Below are positions 19,594 through 27,996 of a DNA stretch of 37,433 bases, one piece after another. The stretch is from assembly GCF_900143695.1 (NCBI RefSeq), contig NZ_FRFE01000039.1:1-37433 (forward strand), in the 5' to 3' direction. Made by a program: the position numbers and the translations under genes. The DNA comes from Desulfopila aestuarii DSM 18488. GTDB taxonomy: Bacteria > Desulfobacterota > Desulfobulbia > Desulfobulbales > Desulfocapsaceae. Under the pieces are notes generated by a model. The model saw only the letters and a list, made by a program, of their open reading frames with translations. It was not told where the DNA came from and did no database searches. Position 1 is the first letter of the stretch, and every line of letters begins with the position of its first letter.

Positions 19594-20625
19594 ATGTTGA
19601 AGCATGTATTTATTGGCGCCGCTCTGGCCGTAACCCTAACCAGCACTTTCACAGCATTTGCAAATGATACAATGCCAGGTGAAGGTGTGACTGTTCAACC
19701 GGCCCGTGCCACCTGGAATACCGGATTTTTCCAGGAAGCACTTGTACGTCGTGGTCTCACGACTCTGGGCTATGAAGTGAAAAAACCAAAAGATCTTACG
19801 AATCCGATTTTCTACAAATCCTTGGCCTTGGGTGATGTCGATTATTGGACCAATGGCTGGTTTCCGAATCATGACAGCCAGTTGCCAAAGAATTTTTATG
19901 ACAAGGCTGAAAAAGTTGGCTACGTCGTGAAAGCTGGCGGCCTGCAGGGTTATCTTGTTTCCAAGAAATACGTGGAAAAATATAATATTTCCTCTCTGGA
20001 AGACTTCAAGCGGGATGAAGTGAAGCAGGCGTTTGATAAGAACAACGATGGCAAAGCCGACCTGGTTGCCTGTCCTCCAGGCTGGGGATGTGAGAATGTT
20101 ATTGCCCACCACATGAAAGAGTATGATCTTGGTGATCATATCAATCCTCAGAAGGCCGCCTATGAAGCCGGAATGGCTTCTGCGATTGCCGAATATAAGG
20201 CTGGCGAGCCGGTTTTTTTCTACACCTGGGCGCCAAACTGGACCATATTCAAATTGAAGCCGGGCGAAGATGTGATGTGGATCAATGTTCCGGAAATTAA
20301 GCCGACAAAAGCACAGGCGGTCGGTGAGGAACGAATGACCGTGAGTGGAGTTCCTGGTGCGGTCTCCGATCCGGTCAAGCTTGGTTTTGTTGTTTCCGAT
20401 ATCCAGATTGTGGCGAACACCAAATTTATGGAGGCAAATCCAGCAGCAAAACGGTTTTTTGAGGTGTTCACCTTGCCGCTTGCCGATATAAGCGAGCAGA
20501 ATGCCCGAATGAACGCAGGTGAAAAGAGCCAGAAGGATATTGAAAGCCACGTAGATGAGTGGATCGCGAAAAATCAGGAGAAGTGGAACAGCTGGCTTGA
20601 AGATGCAAGAAGTGTGAAAATGTAG
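19594..20625 (+). CDS. proX: glycine betaine/proline-binding periplasmic protein
   Basis: The periplasmic substrate-binding component, 343 residues. A Sec signal peptide ends near TAFA, before NDTMPGEG. The aromatic cage that holds the quaternary amine is present: Trp85/Trp89 (DVDYWTNGWFPNHD), Trp164 (CPPGWGC) and Trp212 (FFYTWAPNW). Cys160 and Cys166 match the disulfide of E. coli ProX. This order (ATPase, permease, binding protein as separate genes) is the ProVWX type rather than the fused OpuA type. The frame opens at 19579, but the ATG at 19594 follows GAGGAGGAGTAAA and begins a proper signal peptide. A long hairpin terminator follows the stop codon. Confidence 0.96.
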   Translation: MLKHVFIGAALAVTLTSTFTAFANDTMPGEGVTVQPARATWNTGFFQEALVRRGLTTLGYEVKKPKDLTNPIFYKSLALGDVDYWTNGWFPNHDSQLPKNFYDKAEKVGYVVKAGGLQGYLVSKKYVEKYNISSLEDFKRDEVKQAFDKNNDGKADLVACPPGWGCENVIAHHMKEYDLGDHINPQKAAYEAGMASAIAEYKAGEPVFFYTWAPNWTIFKLKPGEDVMWINVPEIKPTKAQAVGEERMTVSGVPGAVSDPVKLGFVVSDIQIVANTKFMEANPAAKRFFEVFTLPLADISEQNARMNAGEKSQKDIESHVDEWIAKNQEKWNSWLEDARSVKM

Positions 20626-20645
20626 GCTTGGCCAGTTGTCTTCGG

Positions 20646-20712
20646 TTTCGCTGGAGAAACGTCTCGGATCAGAATGAAATTGAGTAGAGGTGTTTCTCCG
20701 GCGAAAGTTTTT
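20646..20712 (+). terminator. terminator after the proVWX operon
   Basis: A 15-bp stem, TTTCGCTGGAGAAAC (20646-20660) with GTTTCTCCGGCGAAA (20692-20706), has one G-U-type pair and a loop of about 30 bases, followed by GTTTTTATT. It separates the operon from the MarR gene. Confidence 0.7.
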
Positions 20713-20766
20713 ATTCAGTGCTCCTATTGTTTTTTTGATAAATTGTGTAACAGGTGATAAAAGAGG

Positions 20767-20776
20767 AGTAATTACT
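20767..20776. promoter_or_regulatory. palindrome AGTAATTACT upstream of the MarR gene
   Basis: A perfect 10-bp palindrome 28 bp before the MarR start codon, flanked by a wider TAACA/TGTTA pair. It is a possible autoregulatory site, since MarR proteins commonly repress their own genes. Confidence 0.3.
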
Positions 20777-20804
20777 TGTTATGGTCAATATTTCAGGAGT
20801 GTGA

Positions 20805-21275
20805 ATGGAGAAGAATAAACACGAACAGCATATTACCAGACAGCTCCGCATATTGTTCAAGACTGTGCAGCTGCATGCCAAAAAGGTTGAGAAGGCATGC
20901 GGGCTCAGTAGCGCCAAGATATGGATGTTACATGAAATATCAGCAAATTCTGGTCTGAAGGTTTCCGAGTTGGCTGGGGCTCTCTCCATTCACCCTTCCA
21001 CCTGTTCCAATATGCTCGATAAGCTTGAGGATATGCAGCTTATCGCCAGGGACCGGAGCCGATCTGATCAACGTTCCGTGCATCTCTCGTTGACGGAAAA
21101 GGGGCAGAACCTTCTGGTTCAGGCGCCGATTCCTCATCAGGGGGAACTCAATACTGCTCTTGCCAAGCTTTCCGAAACGCAGCTGCTCAATCTCGAAACA
21201 GGGCTTGATGATTTGCTGCAGGCCCTCAAAATTGAGGATTCAGATGCTGCGATGGTACCTATCGTCGGTGAATGA
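20805..21275 (+). CDS. MarR-family transcriptional regulator
   Basis: A 156-residue winged-helix regulator. The order is a dimerisation helix, then IWMLHEISANSGLKVSELAGALSIHPSTCSNMLDKLEDMQLI as the helix-turn-helix with its recognition helix, the wing RDRSRSDQRSVHLSLTEKGQNLL, and a C-terminal dimerisation helix. The wing with D-x-R-S is the canonical MarR pattern. No redox-active Cys pair typical of OhrR is evident near the N-terminus. The ATG follows AGGAGTGTGA. It comes 180 bp after proX, past a terminator, so it has its own promoter or is read through. MarR-type regulators of compatible-solute genes are known (GbsR in Bacillus, CosR in Vibrio), so control of proVWX is a reasonable guess from position only. 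Confidence 0.9.
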   Translation: MEKNKHEQHITRQLRILFKTVQLHAKKVEKACGLSSAKIWMLHEISANSGLKVSELAGALSIHPSTCSNMLDKLEDMQLIARDRSRSDQRSVHLSLTEKGQNLLVQAPIPHQGELNTALAKLSETQLLNLETGLDDLLQALKIEDSDAAMVPIVGE

Positions 21276-21306
21276 CAAGCTGGCTTGCCTGTATGTAACC
21301 CTACCT

Positions 21307-21849
21307 TCAGTCTCCCTCAAATTCACAGAAGGCGTGGACCGTTATTCCCGCCTCTTTCAACTTCCTGCTGCCGCCCAGATCGGGGAGGTCGATGATGGCT
21401 GCCGCTTCGACGATCTCTACCCCTAATTGCTGGAGTAAGCTTGCCGCCGCCAGCATGGTGCCGCCGGTAGCGATCAGGTCATCTATCAGGATTACCCGGT
21501 CGCCCCTTTTCAACCAGTCGGTTTGGATCTCCACCTCTGCTTCTCCATATTCGAGGCTGTAAGATTCGGAAATAGTGGTGCCGGGGAGTTTGCCTTTCTT
21601 GCGCACCGGAATAAAGCCGGCGTTCAGTTCATAAGCGAGCGGAGCGCCGATGATGAACCCTCGGGCATCGATACCGACCACGGCGTCGATCCGGGTGGTG
21701 AAGTAGCGATGGACGAAGAGATCGATGGTTTTCCTGAACACCAGTCTGTCTTCGAGAAGCGAGCTGATATCGCGGAAAATAACACCTTTCTTGGGCCAGT
21801 CAGGAATCGAGCGGATATGGTGGGTAAGGTTGAACGTGGAGTCTGTCAT
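21307..21849 (-). CDS. apt: adenine phosphoribosyltransferase
   Basis: Makes AMP from adenine and PRPP in purine salvage. The product is 180 residues, the usual length. It shows the APT N-terminus (IRSIPDWPKKGVIFRDISSLLED), the conserved GIDARGFIIGAPLAYEL, the flexible-loop region RKKGKLPG and SYSLEYGEAEVEI, the PRPP-binding loop VILIDDLIATGGTM, and the closing AAAIIDLPDLGGSRKL. It converges with the MarR gene over a 31-bp gap and diverges from the rubrerythrin-like gene. No clear Shine-Dalgarno is visible before the ATG, but the start matches the family N-terminus. Confidence 0.97.
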   Translation of the reverse strand: MTDSTFNLTHHIRSIPDWPKKGVIFRDISSLLEDRLVFRKTIDLFVHRYFTTRIDAVVGIDARGFIIGAPLAYELNAGFIPVRKKGKLPGTTISESYSLEYGEAEVEIQTDWLKRGDRVILIDDLIATGGTMLAAASLLQQLGVEIVEAAAIIDLPDLGGSRKLKEAGITVHAFCEFEGD

Positions 21850-21960
21850 TTTTTTTGTGATGGTTGAGTTGGGACATAGGGTTGCCGGTATCTCTGCTAC
21901 TCTGCAGGGATGACACTATACCACGAAAAAAATGCCTTGCACCAGTATTGCAGGAGGTTG

Positions 21961-21974
21961 ATATTCGACAATAT
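21961..21974. promoter_or_regulatory. inverted repeat ATATT-CGAC-AATAT upstream of the rubrerythrin-like gene
   Basis: Perfect 5-bp AT-rich arms about 100 bp before the start and upstream of a TATACT -10-like element (22003-22008). PerR- or Fur-type regulators bind AT-rich symmetric boxes and often control rubrerythrin genes, but the match here is only general. Confidence 0.25.
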
Positions 21975-22074
21975 ACGTTAGGCAAAAAGGAATCTGATGA
22001 TGTATACTGCTGGGTGTTGTGTTTTGGTCGGTGTATCTTCCGAAATTCCAAGTCAACCTCAAGGAGGTCAGTGT

Positions 22075-22563
22075 ATGAATGTGTTCGAGTTTGCCATGCA
22101 GATGGAAAAAGACGGTGAGAAATTTTACCGTGAAATTGCAGAGAAGACCAAGGACGCCGGGCTCAAGAAGATTTTCAACACCTTGGCGGACGAAGAGGTG
22201 ATCCACTACAACACTTTCAAGAGCCTCCATGAAAAAACGGCGGCCAAAGCGGTTGAAAGTAATGTCCTGGAAAAGGCCAAAAACATCTTCACTGAGATGA
22301 AGGCCAAGGGAGGCCTGCAGGTATCCGATGATACCGCCCAGGTCGAAGCCTACAAGAAAGCGATGAAGGCGGAAGAAGAGGCTTACACCTTCTATGAGAA
22401 GAAGGCTGCCGAAGCGGCTGATGAGAACGAAAAGAATATCCTGCTCACATTTGCCCGTGAAGAGCGCCGTCACTATCGTCTTCTTGAAAACGTCATTGAG
22501 TTTGTCTCCCGCCCTGAGCAGTGGATGGAAGACGCTGAATTTGCCAATATGGATCAGTACTGA
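22075..22563 (+). CDS. rubrerythrin-like ferritin-fold diiron protein
   Basis: A 162-residue four-helix diiron protein. Metal-ligand patterns occur in each half: EKDGEKFYREIAEK, then LADEEVIHYNTF (E..H), then EEEAYTFYEKKAAEA, and FAREERRHYRLLENV (E..H). No C-terminal rubredoxin domain is present, so it is an erythrin-type or ferritin-like protein rather than a full rubrerythrin. Relatives in anaerobes reduce peroxide or handle iron, and the electron donor is not evident here. The frame opens at 21997, but the ATG at 22075 follows AAGGAGGTCAGTGT, an almost ideal ribosome binding site, and begins the first helix. A strong terminator follows. Confidence 0.9.
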   Translation: MNVFEFAMQMEKDGEKFYREIAEKTKDAGLKKIFNTLADEEVIHYNTFKSLHEKTAAKAVESNVLEKAKNIFTEMKAKGGLQVSDDTAQVEAYKKAMKAEEEAYTFYEKKAAEAADENEKNILLTFAREERRHYRLLENVIEFVSRPEQWMEDAEFANMDQY

Positions 22564-22589
22564 TAGTTACGTCTTTATTCAATACAATA

Positions 22590-22628
22590 AATACAACCCC
22601 CGACGGTTAGACCGTCGGGGGTTGTATT
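22590..22628. terminator. strong bidirectional terminator
   Basis: A perfect 18-bp stem (22590-22607 with 22611-22628) with a 3-base TAG loop and a CCCCCGACGGT core, flanked by A/T-rich bases. It lies between the convergent rubrerythrin-like and pta genes and should stop transcription both ways. Confidence 0.9.
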
Positions 22629-22654
22629 GTTACTGATAGTGAGAAAGGGCGGGA

Positions 22655-24769
22655 TTATTTTTTTGCCAATTTCTCGGCCTGTGCCTGGACCGCGGTGATC
22701 GCCACGGTATTGACGATATCGGTCACCAGGCAGCCACGGCTCAGATCGTTCACCGGTTTTCTAAGACCCTGCAGAATCGGGCCGACGGCCACTGCGTTGG
22801 CAGAACGCTGGACCGCCTTGTAGGTGTTGTTACCGGTGTTGAGATCCGGGAAGACAAAGACGGTTGCCCGGCCGGCGACCTTGCTGTCCGGCATCTTGGT
22901 ACGTGCCACCTCAGCATCGACTGCGGCGTCATATTGGATCGGCCCTTCGATTTCAAGACCAGGGAAGAGTGTTTTCGCACGTTCCTGGGCGATCTCGGTT
23001 GCTTTTCGTACCTTCTCAACCTGCTCGCCCTTGCCTGACTTTCCTGAAGAGTAGGAAAGCATGGCCACGAGTGGGTTGATGCCGAAAATAGCGGCGGTCT
23101 GGGCCGAAGAAATGGCAATCTCGGCCAACTCCTCAGCGGTTGGGTTCGGGTTGACCGCGCAGTCGCCGTAGGCCAGGACGCGATCATTCAAACACATCAG
23201 AAAAACACTCGAGACGATGGAGCACTCCGGTTTGGTCTTGATGAACTGGAAAGCCGGGCGGATGGTGTCTGCCGTGGTGTGCATTGCTCCAGAGACCATA
23301 CCGTCGGCGTGGCCCTTGTAGATCATCATGGTACCGAAGAAATTCAGGTCGCCCATGATGTCGTGGGCGTTATCCTGGGTGATACCCTTATTCTTTCTCA
23401 GCTCGTAGTAGGTTTCGGCGTATTCTTCGAAATGGGCCGATTTGCGCGGCTCAATGATCGCAGCGTTGTCGAGGTGCAGGCCGAGGCTGCTGATGCGCTC
23501 CTTAATCTTGTCTTCGTTGCCGAGAAGTGTCAGGTCCACAACCTCACGGCGCAGCAGAATCTCTGCCGCCTGCAATACCCGGTCGGTCTCGCCCTCGGGA
23601 AGGACGATGTGCTGCCGGTTGGCACGAGCCCGCTGCAGAAGTTGGGACTCGAACATCTTCGGAGTGACGATAGTAGTCTTGGTCTTGATGATCTTGTCGC
23701 TCAGTTCATCCATGTCAACATGACGCTCGAAGACCGCCAGTGCCTGGGTGATTTTCCGGGTGTTGTCCGGAGTGATGGCAGCGTGGATATTCTCCACCCG
23801 AATAGCGGCCTGATAGGTATTTTCCCCGACCGCGATGATCGGTACGGTGTCGGGAAACCCTTCAATAACTGTCTGGATCGCTTTTTCCGGGACCAGACCG
23901 CCGGTCAGCATGATGCCGGATATGTTGGGCATGGTCATCGACTGTACTGCAGCGAGGCAGGCCAGCACCACGTCCGAGCGGTCGCCAGGGGTGATGATGA
24001 GAGTGCCGTATTCGATTCGTTCTAGCAGGTTTCTGAGCTGCATGGCGGCGATGGTAAAGCTGCGGACGTGACGGCTGAGGTTTTGTTCGCCGTAGAGGAT
24101 CTCGGCGTTCAACAGCCGGGCCACTTCGCCAACCGATGGGTTCCCGAGGTTTTCGTCGTTGGTGATAATATAGGTCAGCCCTTTGAGATTTTCCTGCTTG
24201 ATGCGGCTGGTGAGCTTGGCCTGATAGCTCGGGTCAACCCGGTTGACGATGGTGGCTAACAGGTCGCAACTGCGGGATTCCATGGACTCATGGTAGACCT
24301 TGATAGCGCTGACAACCTCTTCCGGTGTTTTCATTTTGGCGCCGGCCACCAGAATCATGGGGCAACCGAGGTTGTTGGCGATATCGACGTTGATGTCGAA
24401 GTCAAAAGAGGCGCTTGCCCCTTCCAGCTCGATACCCTCGCAGAGAATGAAGTCGGAGACGGCGGCGAGTTGGTTGTATTTCGCCATGATACCGTCCATG
24501 AGCTCTTCCTGTTTGCCAAGGGAGATGAGATGGTTTGCTTCGGCGGTGGTGTAGGCGTACATCTCTTCGTATTTGGTGCAGAGATTGTACTGGTTCTTGA
24601 TCAGGTTGATGGTGTTGTCACGTTCACCAAGCCTGTGGTCAACTTTGACCAATGGCTTGAAGAATGTCACTTTTTTGATGTTTCGTGTCAGCAACTCCAT
24701 CAGCCCGAGGCTGATGGCGGACTTGCCGCTTCGTGGCTCTGTTGCGGCCACGTACAGATTGTTTGCCAT
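22655..24769 (-). CDS. pta: phosphate acetyltransferase, long form
   Basis: Interconverts acetyl-CoA and acetyl-phosphate, linking acetyl-CoA to acetate and ATP. The product is 704 residues, matching the long three-domain enzymes (E. coli 714). The N-terminal P-loop-like AAA_26/BioD-type domain begins with YVAATEPRSGKSAISLGLMELL. A DRTGG domain (about 215-330) follows. The C-terminal catalytic PTA/PTB domain (about 370-700) has ANRQHIVLPEGETDRVLQAA and ends with GLRKPVNDLSRGCLVTDIVN. The N-terminal domains regulate the enzyme in other bacteria. No ackA is in the window. A CoA-transferase/GNAT fusion lies upstream on the same strand, separated by a hairpin. Confidence 0.96.
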   Translation of the reverse strand: MANNLYVAATEPRSGKSAISLGLMELLTRNIKKVTFFKPLVKVDHRLGERDNTINLIKNQYNLCTKYEEMYAYTTAEANHLISLGKQEELMDGIMAKYNQLAAVSDFILCEGIELEGASASFDFDINVDIANNLGCPMILVAGAKMKTPEEVVSAIKVYHESMESRSCDLLATIVNRVDPSYQAKLTSRIKQENLKGLTYIITNDENLGNPSVGEVARLLNAEILYGEQNLSRHVRSFTIAAMQLRNLLERIEYGTLIITPGDRSDVVLACLAAVQSMTMPNISGIMLTGGLVPEKAIQTVIEGFPDTVPIIAVGENTYQAAIRVENIHAAITPDNTRKITQALAVFERHVDMDELSDKIIKTKTTIVTPKMFESQLLQRARANRQHIVLPEGETDRVLQAAEILLRREVVDLTLLGNEDKIKERISSLGLHLDNAAIIEPRKSAHFEEYAETYYELRKNKGITQDNAHDIMGDLNFFGTMMIYKGHADGMVSGAMHTTADTIRPAFQFIKTKPECSIVSSVFLMCLNDRVLAYGDCAVNPNPTAEELAEIAISSAQTAAIFGINPLVAMLSYSSGKSGKGEQVEKVRKATEIAQERAKTLFPGLEIEGPIQYDAAVDAEVARTKMPDSKVAGRATVFVFPDLNTGNNTYKAVQRSANAVAVGPILQGLRKPVNDLSRGCLVTDIVNTVAITAVQAQAEKLAKK

Positions 24770-24871
24770 GATACCCTCTTGTACAGCTCCTCAACTGTGA
24801 TGCGGTATGACCGATGGTCAGACCAGCATCAATACATGTTAATGGTGGGAAAATATATAAAATGTCTGTCT

Positions 24872-24897
24872 GGAAGCGAGGTTTCATCCTCGCTTCC
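24872..24897 (-). terminator. hairpin between the CoA-transferase fusion gene and pta
   Basis: A perfect 10-bp stem GGAAGCGAGG/CCTCGCTTCC with a 6-base loop lies 9 bp after the fusion gene's stop. The minus-strand sequence after it turns T-rich (ATTTTATATATTTT) only after some 8 bases, so termination may be partial. Confidence 0.6.
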
Positions 24898-24906
24898 TGG
24901 CAAGCA

Positions 24907-26793
24907 CTAGTCTAAACCTTCTTTCAGCTCGTCGAATCTGCAACTCAGTTTGAGGCCGTCGTCCTCTACATGGGTACGTGCCTTGTAGGGCAACGACTTG
25001 AAGAGATTGATCATGGCCTTATTGGTTGGCACGGTGTAGGCGAGAAGTCCGGCAACGCCATTATCTCGGGCTGCCTGGGCAAGTTTTTTAAGGAGCGCCT
25101 TGCCAAGTCCCATGCCCTGATAATCTGTCGCAACGGAAAAGGCGACTTCTGCAAGGTTGGTGTCTGCTTCCAGAAGATATTCACCGATGGCGATCACTTT
25201 CTCAAAACCTGTTTCGCCTACCAGGGCGATGAGCGTAAGCTCTCTAATGTAATCGATCTGCGATTTAGTTTCCACATCTGAACGGATGAAGCTTGTTTTT
25301 TCGTGAAAAAAGCGATTCATCACGTCATCTTTATCCAGACTGTAGTAGTGCTCCTGGATCCTCCGTTCGTCTACCGGTTTTGCCGGACGAATGGAGATTT
25401 TCAATTCATCCCGGTAAATAAACTCTTCGAGATGGACCGGGTAGACCCCTTTTTCGCCGGTACCAAGTTTTCTCTCTTTGGCTACCAGGCCATCATCTTT
25501 GGCGATGTCGAGCAGTTCATCACGAAAATCGGGGTGAGATATCGAGATGAGGGCCATGACCCGCTCTTGCAGGCTCTTGCCGAACATGTTGATCACCCCG
25601 AACTCAGTGGCCACGAAATGGACATCGCCCCGTGGTACGACCACGGTTTCGCCGCCAACATTGGGGATGATGTTCGACTTTTTGCCGTCACGGGTGGTGG
25701 ACGGCAGGAAGATAATCGATTTGCCACCTTTTGAGCCTCGTGCGCCCCGTACAAAGTCAGGAATACCGCTTATACCGGCAAAAAGAGTCTGGGGCATGGC
25801 CTCGGCGAGTACCTGGCCGGTGAGGTCGATTGCCAGCGCTCGGTTCATAGTCACCATCTTGTTATGGCGGGCGATGGTGAAGGGATCATTGACGTAGTCG
25901 GATGGATAAAATTCAATGCCTGGATTGTCATGGAGAAATTCATAGAGGTTGTTGCTGCCCAGTGCAGCCGAGGCCACGAGTTTGCCGTCATTATAGCCTT
26001 TGCACCGATTGGTGATGACTCCTTGCGAATAGAGATGCATGACGTCTTCGGTGAGATACTGGGAGTGAAAACCGAGATCGTTCTTCCCTTGCAATGCCTG
26101 CACCGTTGCCTGGGAGGCTGCGTCGAGACCCACCTGCAGGGTGGATCCGTCTTCAATTAACCGGGAGATCTGCTTACCGATCTTGATGGCGGTATCTGAT
26201 CGCTCGATCGGGGAAATTGTCAGCAAGGGTTCGTCATGTTCAACCACCAGGTCGACCTGGTTGGCATGGATGAAGCTGTGGCCCATAACCCGAGGCATTC
26301 GACTGTTCACCTGGGCAATGACGAAATCTGCAGCCGTGGCAGCTGCCAGGGTAACATCAACAGAGACGCCAAGACTCATCCAGCCGAAATCGTCCGGCGG
26401 GGAAACCTGAATGAGGGCAACGTTGATCGGCATTCTCCGGCTGGAGAAGAGGCTGGGCACGTCCGACATGTTCATCGGGGTGATAAAGCGCTTGTTGCGG
26501 GACAGCAGTTCAGAGGTGGTGGAGCCGAGATAGATGGAGCGGATGTTGAGACTGGCATCCTGGGTCCGGTTGGCAATCTCTGTAAGCGATGAAGTTTCAA
26601 GGCTCATCATCCTGACGATTTCGAGACCACTGAAATGGGGCGATAATTCGGCCAGGGCTCTGACCAGTACCTGGGGTTCACCGCAGGCGGAACCAATGAA
26701 AACGCGTTGTCCATGCCGAATGGTGCTGATGGCATCAAGGGCGGTTCGGGTTTTCGTGACGTAAGTATCGGCCCAATATATATTTTCTGCCAT
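24907..26793 (-). CDS. acetyl-CoA hydrolase/transferase fused to a GNAT acetyltransferase domain
   Basis: A 628-residue two-part enzyme. Residues about 1-430 form an acetyl-CoA hydrolase/CoA-transferase of the Cat1/4-hydroxybutyrate CoA-transferase family: an N-terminal part with GQRVFIGSACGEPQVLVRALAEL and a C-terminal part with IPNVGGETVVVPRGDVHFVATEFGVINMFGKSL and ISHPDFRDELL. Residues about 475-625 form a GNAT domain with the acetyl-CoA-binding motif ATDYQGMGLGKALLKKLAQ and the strand-helix GLLAYTVPTNKAMINLFKSL. The first half probably moves CoA between acetate and another acyl group; the second half may acetylate a protein or small amine, or sense acetyl-CoA. The frame opens at 26835, but the ATG at 26793 follows GGAGGCTGAAA. 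pta lies next, which puts both at the acetyl-CoA/acetate node. Confidence 0.92.
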   Translation of the reverse strand: MAENIYWADTYVTKTRTALDAISTIRHGQRVFIGSACGEPQVLVRALAELSPHFSGLEIVRMMSLETSSLTEIANRTQDASLNIRSIYLGSTTSELLSRNKRFITPMNMSDVPSLFSSRRMPINVALIQVSPPDDFGWMSLGVSVDVTLAAATAADFVIAQVNSRMPRVMGHSFIHANQVDLVVEHDEPLLTISPIERSDTAIKIGKQISRLIEDGSTLQVGLDAASQATVQALQGKNDLGFHSQYLTEDVMHLYSQGVITNRCKGYNDGKLVASAALGSNNLYEFLHDNPGIEFYPSDYVNDPFTIARHNKMVTMNRALAIDLTGQVLAEAMPQTLFAGISGIPDFVRGARGSKGGKSIIFLPSTTRDGKKSNIIPNVGGETVVVPRGDVHFVATEFGVINMFGKSLQERVMALISISHPDFRDELLDIAKDDGLVAKERKLGTGEKGVYPVHLEEFIYRDELKISIRPAKPVDERRIQEHYYSLDKDDVMNRFFHEKTSFIRSDVETKSQIDYIRELTLIALVGETGFEKVIAIGEYLLEADTNLAEVAFSVATDYQGMGLGKALLKKLAQAARDNGVAGLLAYTVPTNKAMINLFKSLPYKARTHVEDDGLKLSCRFDELKEGLD

Positions 26794-26923
26794 TTTCAGC
26801 CTCCGTAGATGGTGATTGCCGGTGGTGGGGGGCAATATCTGTTCATTTCGTGTTCGTGGAGATTCATCTTATCACATATGGCCAAATTATGTACGGTCGG
26901 CGAGATATCCTGACACAATTTTA

Positions 26924-26952
26924 TTGCTGATCGACTGGCGACGTTCTATTAT
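26924..26952 (+). promoter_or_regulatory. possible sigma-70 promoter of the rhodanese-ecotin pair
   Basis: TTGCTG (26924-26929) and TATTAT (26947-26952) with a 17-bp spacer, about 64 bp before the rhodanese start. The -10 is good and the -35 is weak. Confidence 0.4.
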
Positions 26953-27015
26953 GCTGCCTGACATGTAAATGGAATATTTTTAATAACCGGAGGTTCCCTT
27001 CAATACGGAGTGGTT

Positions 27016-27996
27016 ATGATCAACATTTTTGGTCGACATTTTTTTAAATTGGTTGTAGTGGTTTTGCTCTGCTTCGGCCCATCGTTTTCCCATGCCGTCG
27101 ATGGTAGCGAAATTTTAGTGGATACCAGTTTTGTCCGGGAAAAGATAGGTCAACCGGGCTGGACCATTGTCGATATGCGTTACCCTGAAGAGTATGCCGA
27201 AGGGCACATCCCCGGGGCTGTTCCTTTGCCGGGCTGGATATCAAAGCTCTATGCTGATGACACCAAACGTTCGGCAACGGTGATTTCCCGACTTGAGCAA
27301 CAGTTTGGCCAGATGGGTATTGGCAGTGACAGTCATGTGATTCTCTACGGCGCGGCTTCTCGCACCAGCTGGAACGGGGTTATGTTCTGGGTGCTGGAGC
27401 TGGGTGGCTGCAACAGCGAGTTCGCTTCCTGCACCGTACAGCTCTATGACGGCGGCATCGAGCGCTGGCAGAAAGAGGGCGGTGAACTTGAAGAAAAGAA
27501 AAATAGCACCACCGCCGCCACATTCACCATGACACCCGGTACTAACAGAGGGGTGAACATGGAGGGACTCAAGAATGTTATTGAAGGTAAAGACAAGGCG
27601 GTAATCATCGATGTCAGGTACCCAGGCGAATATGATGGAACCGATATCCGGGCCCTGCGCGGTGGGCATATGCCTGGGGCGATAAATATCGACTTTTCCC
27701 AAAATTACGATCCCGATTCGTACCGGATGCTGCCCGTTGCCGACTTGAAGTCTCTTTATTCAGAAATTCCTTTGGATAGCAGGGTGATTACCCATTGCCA
27801 GACGGGACAGCGGGCGGCTTATAGCTATCTGGTTCTGCGCACGCTCGGCTATAAAAATGTGGCCATCTATCATGATGGCTGGCGGGTGTACGGTTCCAAC
27901 CTGAGCCTGCCGGTGGAGGGGGAGACCTGGTTTGATTTCACCAAGGTCAACAGTACCATGAAAGCTGTTCAGGAGCTGAAAGATGAACTGGAATAA
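27016..27996 (+). CDS. secreted tandem-rhodanese sulfurtransferase
   Basis: A 326-residue exported protein with two rhodanese domains. A signal peptide (FKLVVVVLLCFG, then SFSHA) directs export. Domain 1 (about 35-160) has VDMRYPEEYAEGHIPGAVPLPG, but where the active Cys would be it reads ILYGAASRTSW, so it is inactive, as in other tandem rhodaneses. Domain 2 (about 180-300) has IDVRYPGEYDG, the HMPGAINIDF substrate-pocket motif and the catalytic loop HCQTGQRAAYSYLVL with Cys as persulfide acceptor. It likely transfers sulfane sulfur from thiosulfate or polysulfide in the periplasm. The ATG at 27016 follows CGGAG; a GTG at 27010 is also in frame. Its last 14 bases overlap the ecotin gene, so the two are translationally coupled. 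Confidence 0.93.
   Translation: MINIFGRHFFKLVVVVLLCFGPSFSHAVDGSEILVDTSFVREKIGQPGWTIVDMRYPEEYAEGHIPGAVPLPGWISKLYADDTKRSATVISRLEQQFGQMGIGSDSHVILYGAASRTSWNGVMFWVLELGGCNSEFASCTVQLYDGGIERWQKEGGELEEKKNSTTAATFTMTPGTNRGVNMEGLKNVIEGKDKAVIIDVRYPGEYDGTDIRALRGGHMPGAINIDFSQNYDPDSYRMLPVADLKSLYSEIPLDSRVITHCQTGQRAAYSYLVLRTLGYKNVAIYHDGWRVYGSNLSLPVEGETWFDFTKVNSTMKAVQELKDELE

Noticed and set aside
19636-20550. 304-codon frame antisense to proX
   Set aside because: It is a shadow of a well-supported gene and has no family resemblance.
23279-24025. 248-codon frame antisense to pta
   Set aside because: Opposite-strand shadow caused by codon bias; no start signal.
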